Of a stretch of 12,721 nucleotides of DNA, positions 5,852-12,721 are shown one piece after another. Each line of letters begins with the position of its first letter. Position 1 is the stretch's first letter. This DNA is from an uncultured Clostridia bacterium (lineage in GTDB: Bacteria > Bacillota_A > Clostridia > Christensenellales > CAG-138). Under the pieces are notes generated by a model. The model was not told the DNA's origin. It made no database searches and was given only the letters and a program-made list of their open reading frames with translations. The DNA lies in assembly GCA_946539625.1 (NCBI GenBank), contig CAMNHT010000018.1:1-12721 (forward strand), given 5' to 3'. Both the position numbers and the translations under genes were made by a program.

Positions 5852-5886
5852 GGAAGCTGCCCCGAATGGGCGGCTTCCGCTTTTTT
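5852..5886 (+). terminator. intra-operon intrinsic terminator after the receptor gene
   Basis: GGAAGCTGCCC (5852-5862) pairs with GGGCGGCTTCC (5868-5878) through 11 bp including one G-U, loop CGAAT, then GC and six T (5881-5886). No separate promoter is seen before the ATPase gene at 5906, so downstream expression probably depends on read-through, making the receptor mRNA more abundant than the rest. Confidence 0.85.
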
Positions 5887-5905
5887 ACATGATGAAAAAG
5901 GGGGA

Positions 5906-7444
5906 ATGAGGGCTTTGACGGACGAGATCCGGTTTGAACACATTTCCATGGAGTTTCCGGGCGTGCTCGCAAACGACGACGTCTCGCTTTCGATCCGAAA
6001 CGGTGAGGTGTTTGCGCTGGTCGGTGAAAACGGCGCGGGCAAGTCGACGCTGATGAACATCCTGTACGGCATCAACACGCCGACGGCGGGAAATCTGTAT
6101 GTACGCGGCGAAAAGGTCACGGACTTTTCTCCGAAGGCTGCGATCAACCGCGGCATCGGCATGGTGCATCAGCACTTTATGCTGGTGCCGTCGTTTACCG
6201 TCGCGCAGAACATTGTTTTAGGCCGCGAACCGAAGAGCGCCGGCGTGCTGTTCGACAATAAAAAAGCGGAACAGCTGACCCGTGAGCTCGTCAAAGAATA
6301 CGGGCTTGAGGTCGATCCGTCCGCCGAGGTGCGCGACATTTCGGTGGGGTTACAGCAGCGCGTGGAGATTCTGAAAACGCTCTATCGCGGCGCGGACATC
6401 CTGATCCTCGACGAGCCGACGGCGGTCCTCACGCCGCAGGAAACGGACGAGCTCTTTGAGGTCATTCGAAGGATCGTGCGCGAAAAGGAAATGACCGTCA
6501 TCATCATCACCCACAAGCTTTATGAGGTCATGGCGATCTCTGACCGCGTCGGCGTCATGCGGCAGGGCAAGCTCATCGGCGTCGAAAACACCTGCGACGT
6601 CGATGAAAAGAAGCTTGCGTCCATGATGGTCGGCCGTCCCGTTCTGTTCGATCATCTCGAAAAGGCCGGTGAGCCCTCTGAGGTCGCGATCAAGGTCGAC
6701 GACCTCTATGTCGCGGATAATCGCGGTTTGCCTGCAGTGCGCGGCGTATCGCTTTCGGTGAAAAAGGGCGAGGTGCTCGGCATTGCGGCGATCGAGGGCA
6801 ACGGGCAGAGTGAGCTTCTCGAAGCGATCACCGGCATGCGGAAGATCAACCGCGGCAGGGTCACGGTCTGCGGACACGATGCAACGGGCAAAACGCCCGG
6901 CGAGATCCGCGCGCTGGGGCTTTCCCACGTGCCGGAGGACCGTCTTTCGACCGGCGTCGACAAGGTCGCGACGGTTGCGGACAACCTGCTCGTCGGAAAA
7001 CAGAAGGAAAAACGCTTCAATCTGTTCGGCTTCCATCAGCGGCGCAGCACCGTCGACCGCTATGCTGAGGAGCTTTATAAAAAGTTCGACATCCGCGGCG
7101 CGGGCATCCATACCGAGGTCGGTTCCATGTCCGGCGGCAATATGCAGAAGGTTGTCGTCGCGCGCGAATTCAGCTTCGATACGCCGGTGCTGGTCATCTC
7201 ACAGCCGACGCGCGGCGTGGACATCGGCGCAATGGAATTCTTCCACACGCGCATCATCGAAAAGCGCAACGAAGGCGCTGCGATCCTCCTTAGCTCCGCG
7301 GATCTTGACGAGGTTTTCCGTCTTTCGGATCGGATCATCACGCTGTATGAGGGCAGGATCACCGGCGAATTCAAGGCGGATGAGATTACCAAGGAACAGA
7401 TCGGTCTCTACATGACCGGAACCGGAGAGGGGGCGAAGGCATGA
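5906..7444 (+). CDS. ABC transporter ATPase with two nucleotide-binding domains (NupO-like)
   Basis: A 512-aa cytoplasmic ATPase of the sugar/nucleoside class (as RbsA, YufO/NupO), with two ABC domains in one chain. Domain 1 is canonical: Walker A GENGAGKST (40-48), QHFMLVPSF region, signature SVGLQQR (146-152), Walker B LILDEPTA with Asp169 and Glu170. Domain 2 is degenerate: the P-loop region reads AIEGNGQSELLEA near 292-305 with no GKS/T, the signature is MSGGN (408-412), and the Walker B end is VISQPTRGVD (430-439) with Gln433 in place of the catalytic Glu. This asymmetry is normal in the family. ATG 5906 is only 1-2 nt after GGGGG; in-frame TTG at 5915 lies about 10 nt from it and could be the true start. 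The 3' end overlaps the next gene by ATGA. Confidence 0.94.
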   Translation: MRALTDEIRFEHISMEFPGVLANDDVSLSIRNGEVFALVGENGAGKSTLMNILYGINTPTAGNLYVRGEKVTDFSPKAAINRGIGMVHQHFMLVPSFTVAQNIVLGREPKSAGVLFDNKKAEQLTRELVKEYGLEVDPSAEVRDISVGLQQRVEILKTLYRGADILILDEPTAVLTPQETDELFEVIRRIVREKEMTVIIITHKLYEVMAISDRVGVMRQGKLIGVENTCDVDEKKLASMMVGRPVLFDHLEKAGEPSEVAIKVDDLYVADNRGLPAVRGVSLSVKKGEVLGIAAIEGNGQSELLEAITGMRKINRGRVTVCGHDATGKTPGEIRALGLSHVPEDRLSTGVDKVATVADNLLVGKQKEKRFNLFGFHQRRSTVDRYAEELYKKFDIRGAGIHTEVGSMSGGNMQKVVVAREFSFDTPVLVISQPTRGVDIGAMEFFHTRIIEKRNEGAAILLSSADLDEVFRLSDRIITLYEGRITGEFKADEITKEQIGLYMTGTGEGAKA

Positions 7445-8556
7445 AGCGCTTCTGTATGTGGCTGAAGCGAAAGGTCGATCTCGGCTTTCTGGTCGCGCTG
7501 GTGATCAGTCTTGCGGTCGCGCTTCTCATCGGCACGGCGATCCTTGCCGTCACCGGCTATGATACCGGAAAGGCGCTCGGCGCACTGGTCAGGGGTTCCT
7601 TTTCCTCAAAACAGTATTTCGGCAACATGCTCGAATACGCCATGGTGCTTTGCCTGTGCGGTCTTGCGTGCGACGTCGGCAGCCGCGCCGGCATCTTTAA
7701 CGTCGGCGGCGAAGGTCAGCTCCTTTTGGGCGCGCTGTTTGCCGCACAGATCGGGGTGTGGATGAAGGACGCTTCCCCGTGGATCGCGATTCCGTGCGCT
7801 GCACTCGGTGCGATCCTGGTCGGCGGGTTCTACGCGTTCATTCCGGGCGTCTTGAAAGTCAAGCTGAAGGTCAATGAGGTTATCACCACGATCATGCTGA
7901 ACTCGGTCGCGGTCTTCATCTGCGGCTACTTTTCCAAGGGACCCTGGAAGAGCCCGAACCCGCGCGTATTCAGCGACACGGCGGAGCTGAACAAATCGTT
8001 CATGTTCGATAAGCTGATCCCGCGGTCGAACCTGTCCACCGCGATCATCCTCTCGGCAGTGGTGACGTTCCTTGTGTGGTACGTGCTGCAAAAGACGACC
8101 AAAGGCTATGAGATGCGTCTCGTCGGCGACAATCCGCGTTTTTCCAAGTTCGCGGGGCTCAAGGCGGATCGGATCGTGATCATTGCCATGGTCGTTTCCG
8201 GCATGATGTGCGGTCTTGTGGGCATGTTCCGCGTCTACGGCGCGGCCGGCAAGTACCAGTCGTCGATTTCGAACGAATACTATTTTGAAGGGCTGATGGT
8301 CGCGATGATCGCGCAGTATCAGCCGGTTCCGACGATCATCATTTCCCTGATCTTCGCGATCCTCCGCTGGGGCGCGATCTTCATGGAGGACACCGCCGGC
8401 GTGCCGATCCAGATCTACTGGATCATTCAGACGGCGGTCATTTTCTGCATGGCGGGCGAAAAAGGCGTCCGCGCCGCGATCCGTAAGGCAAGGGAGATGC
8501 GTGAAGCCAAACGCGAGATCCTTGCACGCAGGGAAGGAGGCGAAGCGCATGAATGA
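7441..8556 (+). CDS. BMP-type ABC transporter permease 1 (NupP-like)
   Basis: A 371-aa polytopic membrane protein of the BPD_transp_2 (branched-chain amino acid/ribose/nucleoside permease) family. A cytoplasmic basic N-terminus (MKRFCMWLKRK) precedes a first membrane segment (about 14-38). The family core CDVGSRAGIFNVGGEGQLLLGALFA is split here as CDVGSRAGIFNVG then GEGQLLLGALFA (about 77-101). VNEVITTIMLNSVAVFI follows at roughly 144-160, and the GYEMRLVGDNPRFSKFAG loop (about 223-240) matches the ATPase-coupling segment. The C-terminus is Arg/Glu-rich. It pairs with the second permease to form the channel. It overlaps the ATPase gene by 4 nt and the next permease gene by 8 nt, implying translational coupling. 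Confidence 0.94.
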   Translation: MKRFCMWLKRKVDLGFLVALVISLAVALLIGTAILAVTGYDTGKALGALVRGSFSSKQYFGNMLEYAMVLCLCGLACDVGSRAGIFNVGGEGQLLLGALFAAQIGVWMKDASPWIAIPCAALGAILVGGFYAFIPGVLKVKLKVNEVITTIMLNSVAVFICGYFSKGPWKSPNPRVFSDTAELNKSFMFDKLIPRSNLSTAIILSAVVTFLVWYVLQKTTKGYEMRLVGDNPRFSKFAGLKADRIVIIAMVVSGMMCGLVGMFRVYGAAGKYQSSISNEYYFEGLMVAMIAQYQPVPTIIISLIFAILRWGAIFMEDTAGVPIQIYWIIQTAVIFCMAGEKGVRAAIRKAREMREAKREILARREGGEAHE

Positions 8557-9502
8557 GAATTCGTGGAACTTCTGGACCGTCGCGTCCAGCACGCTGAACC
8601 AGATGTTAAGAAGCGCAACGCCGGTCGCGCTTGCGGCGCTCGGCGGACTTATGACCGAGCACGCAGGCATTATGAACATCGGTATGGACGGTATGATCCT
8701 GATGGGCGCGTTCACCGCGGCGGCGGTTTCCACCGCGCTTATGAGCGCAGCGCTCGGCATCGTCGCCTCGATCGTCTTCGGCATCCTCATCGGACTGTTC
8801 TTCGCGCTCTTTACGGTAAAGCTCCGTTCGGATGAGTTTATCATCGGCTGCGCGCTGAACACCTTTGCGTTGGGCATCACCGTTTACCTAAGCCGCACGC
8901 TCTTCGATTCCGCGGGCATTTCGAACGCGCCGCATCTCGGCAACATTGCGATCCCGCTCATCAGGGACATTCCGTTCCTCGGCAGCGTGATTTCCGGACA
9001 CAGCCTGTTTGTGTACCTCACATGGGTGCTGGTGGCGCTGATGTGGCTGTTCGTCTACCGGACGCCGATGGGCTTCTGGATCCGCGCGTCCGGCGAATCG
9101 CCCGAAACGCTGCGCACCGCGGGCAAGGATCCCGAAAAAATGAAGTGGATCGCTTCGATCCTGTGCGGCGTGTTCTGCGGGCTTGCCGGCGCGCATCTGT
9201 CGCTCGGAAACCTCAACGGACAGTTCGGGCAACGCATGGTGGCAGGACGCGGCTATATTGCGTTCGCCTGCGTCATCTTCGGCGGCGCAAACCCGGTGAA
9301 AGTCTTCCTTGCCGCGCTGATGTTCGGCTTCTTCGACGCGATCGGGCTGCAGCTGCAAAGCTCCAAGCTTGTCGACGCCGACATCACCTCGGCGATCCCG
9401 TATGTGATCACGATCATCATGATGGTCTACGTCGTCGTCAGCGGTCAGCGCAGAAGGGAGCATCTTGCAAAGCAGCAGCTTAAAAAGCTCGAACTGAAAT
9501 AG
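8549..9502 (+). CDS. BMP-type ABC transporter permease 2 (NupQ-like)
   Basis: A 317-aa polytopic membrane protein, second permease of the importer. Family features include LAALGGLMTEHAGIMNIG and MDGMILMGAF near the N-terminus, SDEFIIGCALNTFALG, and the coupling-type loop GFWIRASGESPETLRTAGKD. The end is strongly basic (GQRRREHLAKQQLKK), cytoplasmic by the positive-inside rule. The start at 8549 is chosen because AAGGAGG (8534-8540) lies 8 nt upstream; the longer in-frame start at 8501 lies within the preceding gene and lacks such a site. It is the last gene of the operon and is followed by the terminator at 9517-9550. No nucleoside-catabolic gene (deoD, cdd, deoC) accompanies the transporter in this window. 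Confidence 0.93.
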   Translation: MNENSWNFWTVASSTLNQMLRSATPVALAALGGLMTEHAGIMNIGMDGMILMGAFTAAAVSTALMSAALGIVASIVFGILIGLFFALFTVKLRSDEFIIGCALNTFALGITVYLSRTLFDSAGISNAPHLGNIAIPLIRDIPFLGSVISGHSLFVYLTWVLVALMWLFVYRTPMGFWIRASGESPETLRTAGKDPEKMKWIASILCGVFCGLAGAHLSLGNLNGQFGQRMVAGRGYIAFACVIFGGANPVKVFLAALMFGFFDAIGLQLQSSKLVDADITSAIPYVITIIMMVYVVVSGQRRREHLAKQQLKKLELK

Positions 9503-9516
9503 CATATGATGTTTTC

Positions 9517-9550
9517 GGGAGTCGCATGAACACGTGCGGCTCCCTTTTTT
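9517..9550 (+). terminator. intrinsic terminator closing the transporter operon
   Basis: GGGAGTCGCA (9517-9526) pairs with TGCGGCTCCC (9535-9544) with one G-U pair, loop TGAACACG, followed by six T (9545-9550). Confidence 0.88.
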
Positions 9551-9560
9551 ATATGAAAAA

Positions 9561-9578
9561 ACAGAGGAAAAGCTCTGT
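9561..9578. promoter_or_regulatory. 18-bp inverted repeat at the M15 gene -35 box (candidate operator)
   Basis: ACAGAG-N6-CTCTGT has perfect 6-bp arms. Its right arm overlaps the proposed -35 hexamer (9576-9581), an operator-like position for a dimeric regulator. No regulator is identifiable in the window. Confidence 0.35.
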
Positions 9579-9604
9579 ACAAGCGGGAAATTTTGCGGTA
9601 TACT
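9576..9604 (+). promoter_or_regulatory. promoter for M15 peptidase gene, predicting a leaderless transcript
   Basis: -10 TATACT (9599-9604) with a weak -35 TGTACA (9576-9581) at 17-bp spacing. Only 7 nt (CACCTTT) separate the -10 box from ATG 9612, and no Shine-Dalgarno is present, so transcription would begin at or within a base of the start codon. Confidence 0.6.
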
Positions 9605-9611
9605 CACCTTT

Positions 9612-10496
9612 ATGAGACGCATTCTGCCGCTGCTTTGTGCGCTTCTTCTTTTCGCCTGCAGCGTACAACCGAATCCGGACATACCTGCATCAGAACCGCC
9701 CGCGTCCGAAGCCCCGACGGTCGTGCCCGTAATCGAGGACGACGTGATCGCCGCGCGGGAAACGGAAGCTGCCGAAACACTTCCGCCCGTGCCGACGCCG
9801 GAACCGACCCCGGAGCCAACGGAGGAGCCGACGCCCGAGCCCACGCCGACGCCGGATCCGTATCGGGACGAGACCGTCACGGAATCGAAGACCAACGCGG
9901 CGTTCTGGTACTGCAAGCCGACCGAAGCGCTGAAAAGCTATGTGATCGGCTCGACCTATCCGGAAAACCCGAAGGACGCGCCGGTGAAGATGGACGATCT
10001 TCGCTACGTGCATATCCTGTACGTCGATTTCGACGGCGCGGAGCACGAGGGCGCGCTGCTGGTGCACCGGAAGGTCGCAAACGACGTGATCGAGATCTTC
10101 GAAGCGCTGTATGACGCGCAGTATCCGCTGCGCTCGGTCAGGCTTCTGGACGATTACGGCCAGCCGTTCGACGATGGGCTTTCGATGTCGGCGGACAATA
10201 CCTCGGCGTACTGCTGCCGCAGGGTCACCGGCAAGAAGACCTTTTCAAGACACAGCTACGGCACGGCGATCGACGTCAACCCGGTCGAAAACCCGTACAT
10301 CAAGCCGGACGGCAGCTTTTCGCCGAAGGAAAGCGAGCCGTATATCGACCGCAGCGACCTCCGCCCGGGCATGATCACCGAGGACGACCTCTGCTACAAA
10401 CTGTTCACGCAACACGGTTGGAAGTGGGGCGGACATTTCAAAGGGCAAAAGGATTATCAGCATTTCTCGAAGGACGTGAAGGGGGTTACGCCATGA
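9612..10496 (+). CDS. lipoprotein M15-family zinc peptidase (D,D- or L,D-type carboxy/endopeptidase)
   Basis: A 294-aa lipoprotein starting MRRILPLLCALLLFAC (lipobox LFAC, Cys16). It is followed by a Pro/Glu/Thr spacer with PTPEPTPEPTEEP-type repeats (about 57-82), as used to span the cell wall. The catalytic domain (about 90-294) has the M15 zinc motif: SRHSYGTAID gives His214 and Asp221, and DYQHF near the end gives His284, with Asp281 three residues before it as likely catalytic base. WKWGGHF, three to nine residues upstream of the DYQHF region, is typical of the M15C/peptidase_M15_4 group (D-Ala-D-Ala carboxypeptidases and phage-type endopeptidases). The substrate is therefore probably peptidoglycan stem peptide. 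The longer in-frame ATG at 9534 lies inside the upstream terminator and would bury the signal peptide, so 9612 is preferred. It overlaps the next gene by ATGA. Confidence 0.88.
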   Translation: MRRILPLLCALLLFACSVQPNPDIPASEPPASEAPTVVPVIEDDVIAARETEAAETLPPVPTPEPTPEPTEEPTPEPTPTPDPYRDETVTESKTNAAFWYCKPTEALKSYVIGSTYPENPKDAPVKMDDLRYVHILYVDFDGAEHEGALLVHRKVANDVIEIFEALYDAQYPLRSVRLLDDYGQPFDDGLSMSADNTSAYCCRRVTGKKTFSRHSYGTAIDVNPVENPYIKPDGSFSPKESEPYIDRSDLRPGMITEDDLCYKLFTQHGWKWGGHFKGQKDYQHFSKDVKGVTP

Positions 10497-11206
10497 CCGA
10501 ACAGGAGATCCTTGCGTATCTTGAACAAGACAAAGTGCTTCGCATCGACATGATCGAAGCGGTCAAACGCGGCGGCGCAAAGATCCTGTACGCCGAACCC
10601 GACGCGGTGCTTCTGATGAAAATGGACCGCTTCTGCCTGGTCGTATCCGACACGGTCCAGGCAGGCGAGCGCGCACTGAAAACGGTTCCGGAAGGCGTTC
10701 GTCTGTTCGTGGCGCATAACGAAGCTTCGCGCGACGCGGTTTTTAAGATGTTTCCGCACATCAACCACGCCTCGGCGTGCTGGCAGGCGTATTATGCAGG
10801 CAAGGACCCGATCCCGGTGCCGGACGTGTGCGAGATCAAACCGTTCCCCTTGGAGCAGGTTCCGTTTCTGATGTCGGTCTACGACCCGGACGGCAATCCC
10901 GCGCGCTATGAGGATGGCGTAAAGCGCGGCGACGTGCTTGCGGCGTACGTCGACGGAGAGATCGCGGGATTCATCGGCTTTCACGGAGACGGCTCCGGCG
11001 GCATGCTGGAGGTTTTGCCGAAGTTCCGCCGGCGCGGCATCGGTTCGGCGCTCGAGATTGCACTGCATAATCTCGCGCTTTCCCGAGGCTGGACGCCGTA
11101 TGGACAGATCTACACGACAAACAACGCGTCGAGAAAGCTGCAGGAATCGCTCGGCATGACGATCTCCGACGGCGCGATCTACTGGATGTACGAAGAATCC
11201 GACTGA
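10493..11206 (+). CDS. GNAT-family N-acetyltransferase
   Basis: A 237-aa cytoplasmic protein. The C-terminal half (about 115-237) is a GNAT fold: VLAAYVDGEIAGFIGFHGDG forms the central strands, GGMLEVLPKFRRRGIGSALE (169-188) is motif A with the acetyl-CoA pyrophosphate loop Arg179-x-x-Gly182-x-Gly184, and NNASRKLQESLGM is the conserved C-terminal helix. The N-terminal ~110 residues, with LLMKMDRFCLVVSD and GVRLFVAHNEASRDAVF, form a separate domain that may be a degenerate second GNAT-like half. Acceptor substrate is unknown. The start is at 10493 with GAAGGGGG about 8 nt upstream, and the ATGA overlap with the peptidase stop implies coupled translation. No intrinsic terminator with a U-tract is visible after it. 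Confidence 0.88.
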   Translation: MTEQEILAYLEQDKVLRIDMIEAVKRGGAKILYAEPDAVLLMKMDRFCLVVSDTVQAGERALKTVPEGVRLFVAHNEASRDAVFKMFPHINHASACWQAYYAGKDPIPVPDVCEIKPFPLEQVPFLMSVYDPDGNPARYEDGVKRGDVLAAYVDGEIAGFIGFHGDGSGGMLEVLPKFRRRGIGSALEIALHNLALSRGWTPYGQIYTTNNASRKLQESLGMTISDGAIYWMYEESD

Positions 11207-11394
11207 GAACGCGTTTTCAGACGGGGCTTCATTCCGCGCCTGTGCATCTTTGATGCGCCGGGCGGCGCGAAATGCAAGGAGTCAGGCGCAACGCGCATGT
11301 CGCTGTGTCTGACGGATTGATGTGAGTAACAAAACAGTAGGGACGGGCATTGCCCGTCCGTTGAAGCAATACACAAACCATTTTGGAGGAACAT
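11207..11394. other. 188-bp structured intergenic region before proS
   Basis: No convincing gene. Several short inverted repeats lie in a row: GCATC-TTT-GATGC (11244-11256), GCGCC-GGGC-GGCGC (11255-11268, sharing two bases), GTCAG/CTGAC (11281-11285 with 11309-11313), and the palindrome at 11341-11359. GGAGG (11385-11389) is the proS Shine-Dalgarno. I found no T-box sequence (AGGGTGGNACCGCG), although aminoacyl-tRNA synthetase genes of Bacillota often have one. No clear promoter hexamers or U-tract terminator are seen. Confidence 0.5.
11341..11359. repeat. REP-like perfect palindrome
   Basis: GGACGGGCA-T-TGCCCGTCC has perfect 9-bp arms around one base. The flanking form GTAGGGACGGGCA resembles GTAGGGGCGGGC-type extragenic palindromes that I recall from many bacterial genomes. 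No second copy is in this window. It has no U-tract and lies 36 nt before the proS start. Confidence 0.5.
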
Positions 11395-12721
11395 ATGAGG
11401 GTAAAGAACATTTTGGGCGAACGGTTCAAGGAACGTGCGTTCGACATCGAAAGTCAGAACTTAATGACGCGCGGCGGCTATATGAAGCAGGTCGGCAACG
11501 GCATCTATTCGCTGTTTACGCCGGCAAAGCGCATCCAGAACAAGATCGAACAGATCATGCGCGAGGAAATGGACGCGATCGACGGACAGGAGGTCCTGTT
11601 CCCGGTCGTCATGCCCGCAACGCTCTGGCAGAGCTCGGGCAGATTCGAGTCCATCGGCAAGGAGCTTTTACGGTTCAAGGATCGCGGCGGCGCGGACATG
11701 GTCCTCGGCATGACGCACGAGGAAGCCGCGGTGCAGATGGCGATGAACGTGGCGGGCACGTATCAGAAGTACCCGTTCATGATCTATCAGATCCAGACGA
11801 AGTTCCGCGACGAACCGCGCGCAAGAGGCGGATTGATCCGCGTACGCGAGTTCACGATGAAGGACGCGTATTCGTTCCACACCACACAGGAGGACCTCGA
11901 AGCGTACTACGAGCGCTGCTACCGCGCGTACGAGCGCATCTATGCCCGCGCGGGCGTGCCCGAGGTCATCGCGGTCAAATCCGACTCCGGCATGATGGGT
12001 GGCAAAGTGAGCCATGAATTCATGCTTCTGACCGACATCGGCGAGGACACCATCGTGACCTGCCCCGAATGCGGCTTCCGCGCCAACATGGAAGCGTGCG
12101 ACGCGATCACCGAAAACAAAGCGGACGAGACGCTTGAACCTTTGACCGAGGTCTTTACCGGCGAAGCCGCAACGATCGCTGAGGTCGGCGAGCTTCTGCA
12201 TATGCCGGATGAAAAGTCCTGCAAAGCGGTCGTCTATCAGCGCAACGCGGACGATTCCTACGTGCTGATCTTCGTGCGCGGCGATAAGGAGGTCAACGAG
12301 ACCAAGCTCACGAACTTCCTGAAGTCGGAGATCCATCCGGCGGTCGATATCGAGAATGCAAATCTTGCGGCGGGCAACATCGGACCGGTCAACCTCAAGA
12401 CGAACGCGACCGTGCTGTTCGACCGCTCACTGGTCGGCGCGACGAACCTCGTCTGCGGCGCAAACAAGCCCGAGTATCACTATACCGGCTTCACGCCCGC
12501 GCGCGACCTGCCCGAGGATACGCAGTACCTCGATTTAAGTAAAGCCGTCGAGGGCGGCATTTGCCCGAACTGCCGTAAGCACAGTCTGAAGATCTCCCGC
12601 GGCATCGAGGTCGGCAACATTTTCCAGCTCGGCAAACGCTACACGGAAGCCATGGGCATGACCTATGACGCGGAAAACGGCGAGCGCAAGAACCCGATCA
12701 TGGGCTGCTACGGCATCGGCG
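11395..12721 (+). CDS. proS: prolyl-tRNA synthetase (bacterial type), 3' end cut by window
   Basis: Class II aminoacyl-tRNA synthetase charging tRNA-Pro. 442 codons are visible with no stop; the family is about 570 residues, so the tail of the catalytic core and the anticodon-binding domain lie beyond the window. Visible in order: the N-terminal GGYMKQVGNGIYSLFTPAKR region, VLGMTHEEAAV (proline/ATP pocket), motif 2 FRDEPRARGGLIRVREFT followed by MKDAYSF, then an inserted editing domain between about residues 225 and 380. That insertion makes it the bacterial-type enzyme able to clear Ala-tRNA-Pro. CPECGF and CPNC pairs flank the insertion and may bind zinc. RGIEVGNIFQLGKRY and NPIMGCYGIG lead into motif 3 at the cut. 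GGAGG 5 nt upstream supports the start. No T-box leader is seen. Confidence 0.96.
   Translation, partial: MRVKNILGERFKERAFDIESQNLMTRGGYMKQVGNGIYSLFTPAKRIQNKIEQIMREEMDAIDGQEVLFPVVMPATLWQSSGRFESIGKELLRFKDRGGADMVLGMTHEEAAVQMAMNVAGTYQKYPFMIYQIQTKFRDEPRARGGLIRVREFTMKDAYSFHTTQEDLEAYYERCYRAYERIYARAGVPEVIAVKSDSGMMGGKVSHEFMLLTDIGEDTIVTCPECGFRANMEACDAITENKADETLEPLTEVFTGEAATIAEVGELLHMPDEKSCKAVVYQRNADDSYVLIFVRGDKEVNETKLTNFLKSEIHPAVDIENANLAAGNIGPVNLKTNATVLFDRSLVGATNLVCGANKPEYHYTGFTPARDLPEDTQYLDLSKAVEGGICPNCRKHSLKISRGIEVGNIFQLGKRYTEAMGMTYDAENGERKNPIMGCYGIG

Noticed and set aside
7606..8880. Minus-strand ORF of 424 codons opposite the permeases
   Set aside because: The plus strand encodes two recognisable membrane permeases with overlapping starts. 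The antisense product is a charged low-complexity shadow.
8888..9916. Minus-strand ORF with Gly-Val-Gly-Ser repeats
   Set aside because: The repeats are the antisense reading of the Pro-Glu-Thr spacer of the M15 lipoprotein, and the rest is antisense to permease 2.
11203..11220. Near-palindrome at the end of the GNAT gene as a terminator
   Set aside because: The stem is 7 bp with wobble pairs, the loop is CGCG, and a G-rich stretch rather than a U-tract follows.
1..12721. CRISPR array, tRNA, rRNA or insertion sequence
   Set aside because: No regularly spaced direct repeats, no tRNA-like cloverleaf with GGTTCGAATCC-type arm, no rRNA signature and no transposase were seen.

Overview
The window looks like chromosomal DNA of a Gram-positive, Clostridia-type bacterium (phylum Bacillota), probably an uncultured gut-type lineage. 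This is inferred from strong AGGAGG-type ribosome binding sites, many lipobox lipoproteins with short Lys-rich signal peptides, U-tract terminators, a DUF1540 miniprotein, a UPF0340 (YwlG) gene, a BMP-type nucleoside ABC transporter and a Clostridia-like ProRS. Base composition is moderately GC-rich by eye. I see no phage, transposase, CRISPR, rRNA or tRNA.

Layout. (1) 1-529, minus strand: a UPF0340/YwlG gene cut by the window edge, divergent from mutY (731-1741). Their promoters stand back to back with only 13 bp between the two -35 boxes, and a perfect 10-bp palindrome lies in that gap. A possible 37-codon upstream ORF fills the YwlG leader. (2) 1795-4485: three secreted lipoproteins (1858-2229, 2415-3536, 3687-4442). 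They are built from related ~90-residue beta-rich, lipocalin-like domains and form a locally duplicated, modular family; each gene has its own terminator. (3) 4492-4656, minus: a 54-aa Cys-rich DUF1540 gene. (4) 4735-9550: a complete BMP/NupNOPQ-type ABC importer, with lipoprotein receptor, double ATPase and two permeases. An intrinsic terminator sits between the receptor gene and the rest. (5) 9561-11206: a lipoprotein M15-type zinc DD-peptidase gene overlapping a GNAT acetyltransferase gene by ATGA. (6) 11207-11394: a structured non-coding gap with a REP-like palindrome. (7) 11395-12721: the first ~440 codons of proS.

The genes mix housekeeping (DNA repair, tRNA charging), purine nucleoside uptake and cell-surface functions. 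The most notable signals are regulatory. Five promoters use the same -10 hexamer TATACT. At mutY and at the M15 peptidase gene that -10 box lies 6-7 nt upstream of the ATG with no Shine-Dalgarno, which predicts leaderless mRNAs in an otherwise SD-using genome. I did not find a clearly new multi-gene system. The modular lipoprotein cluster is the least explained part of the window.
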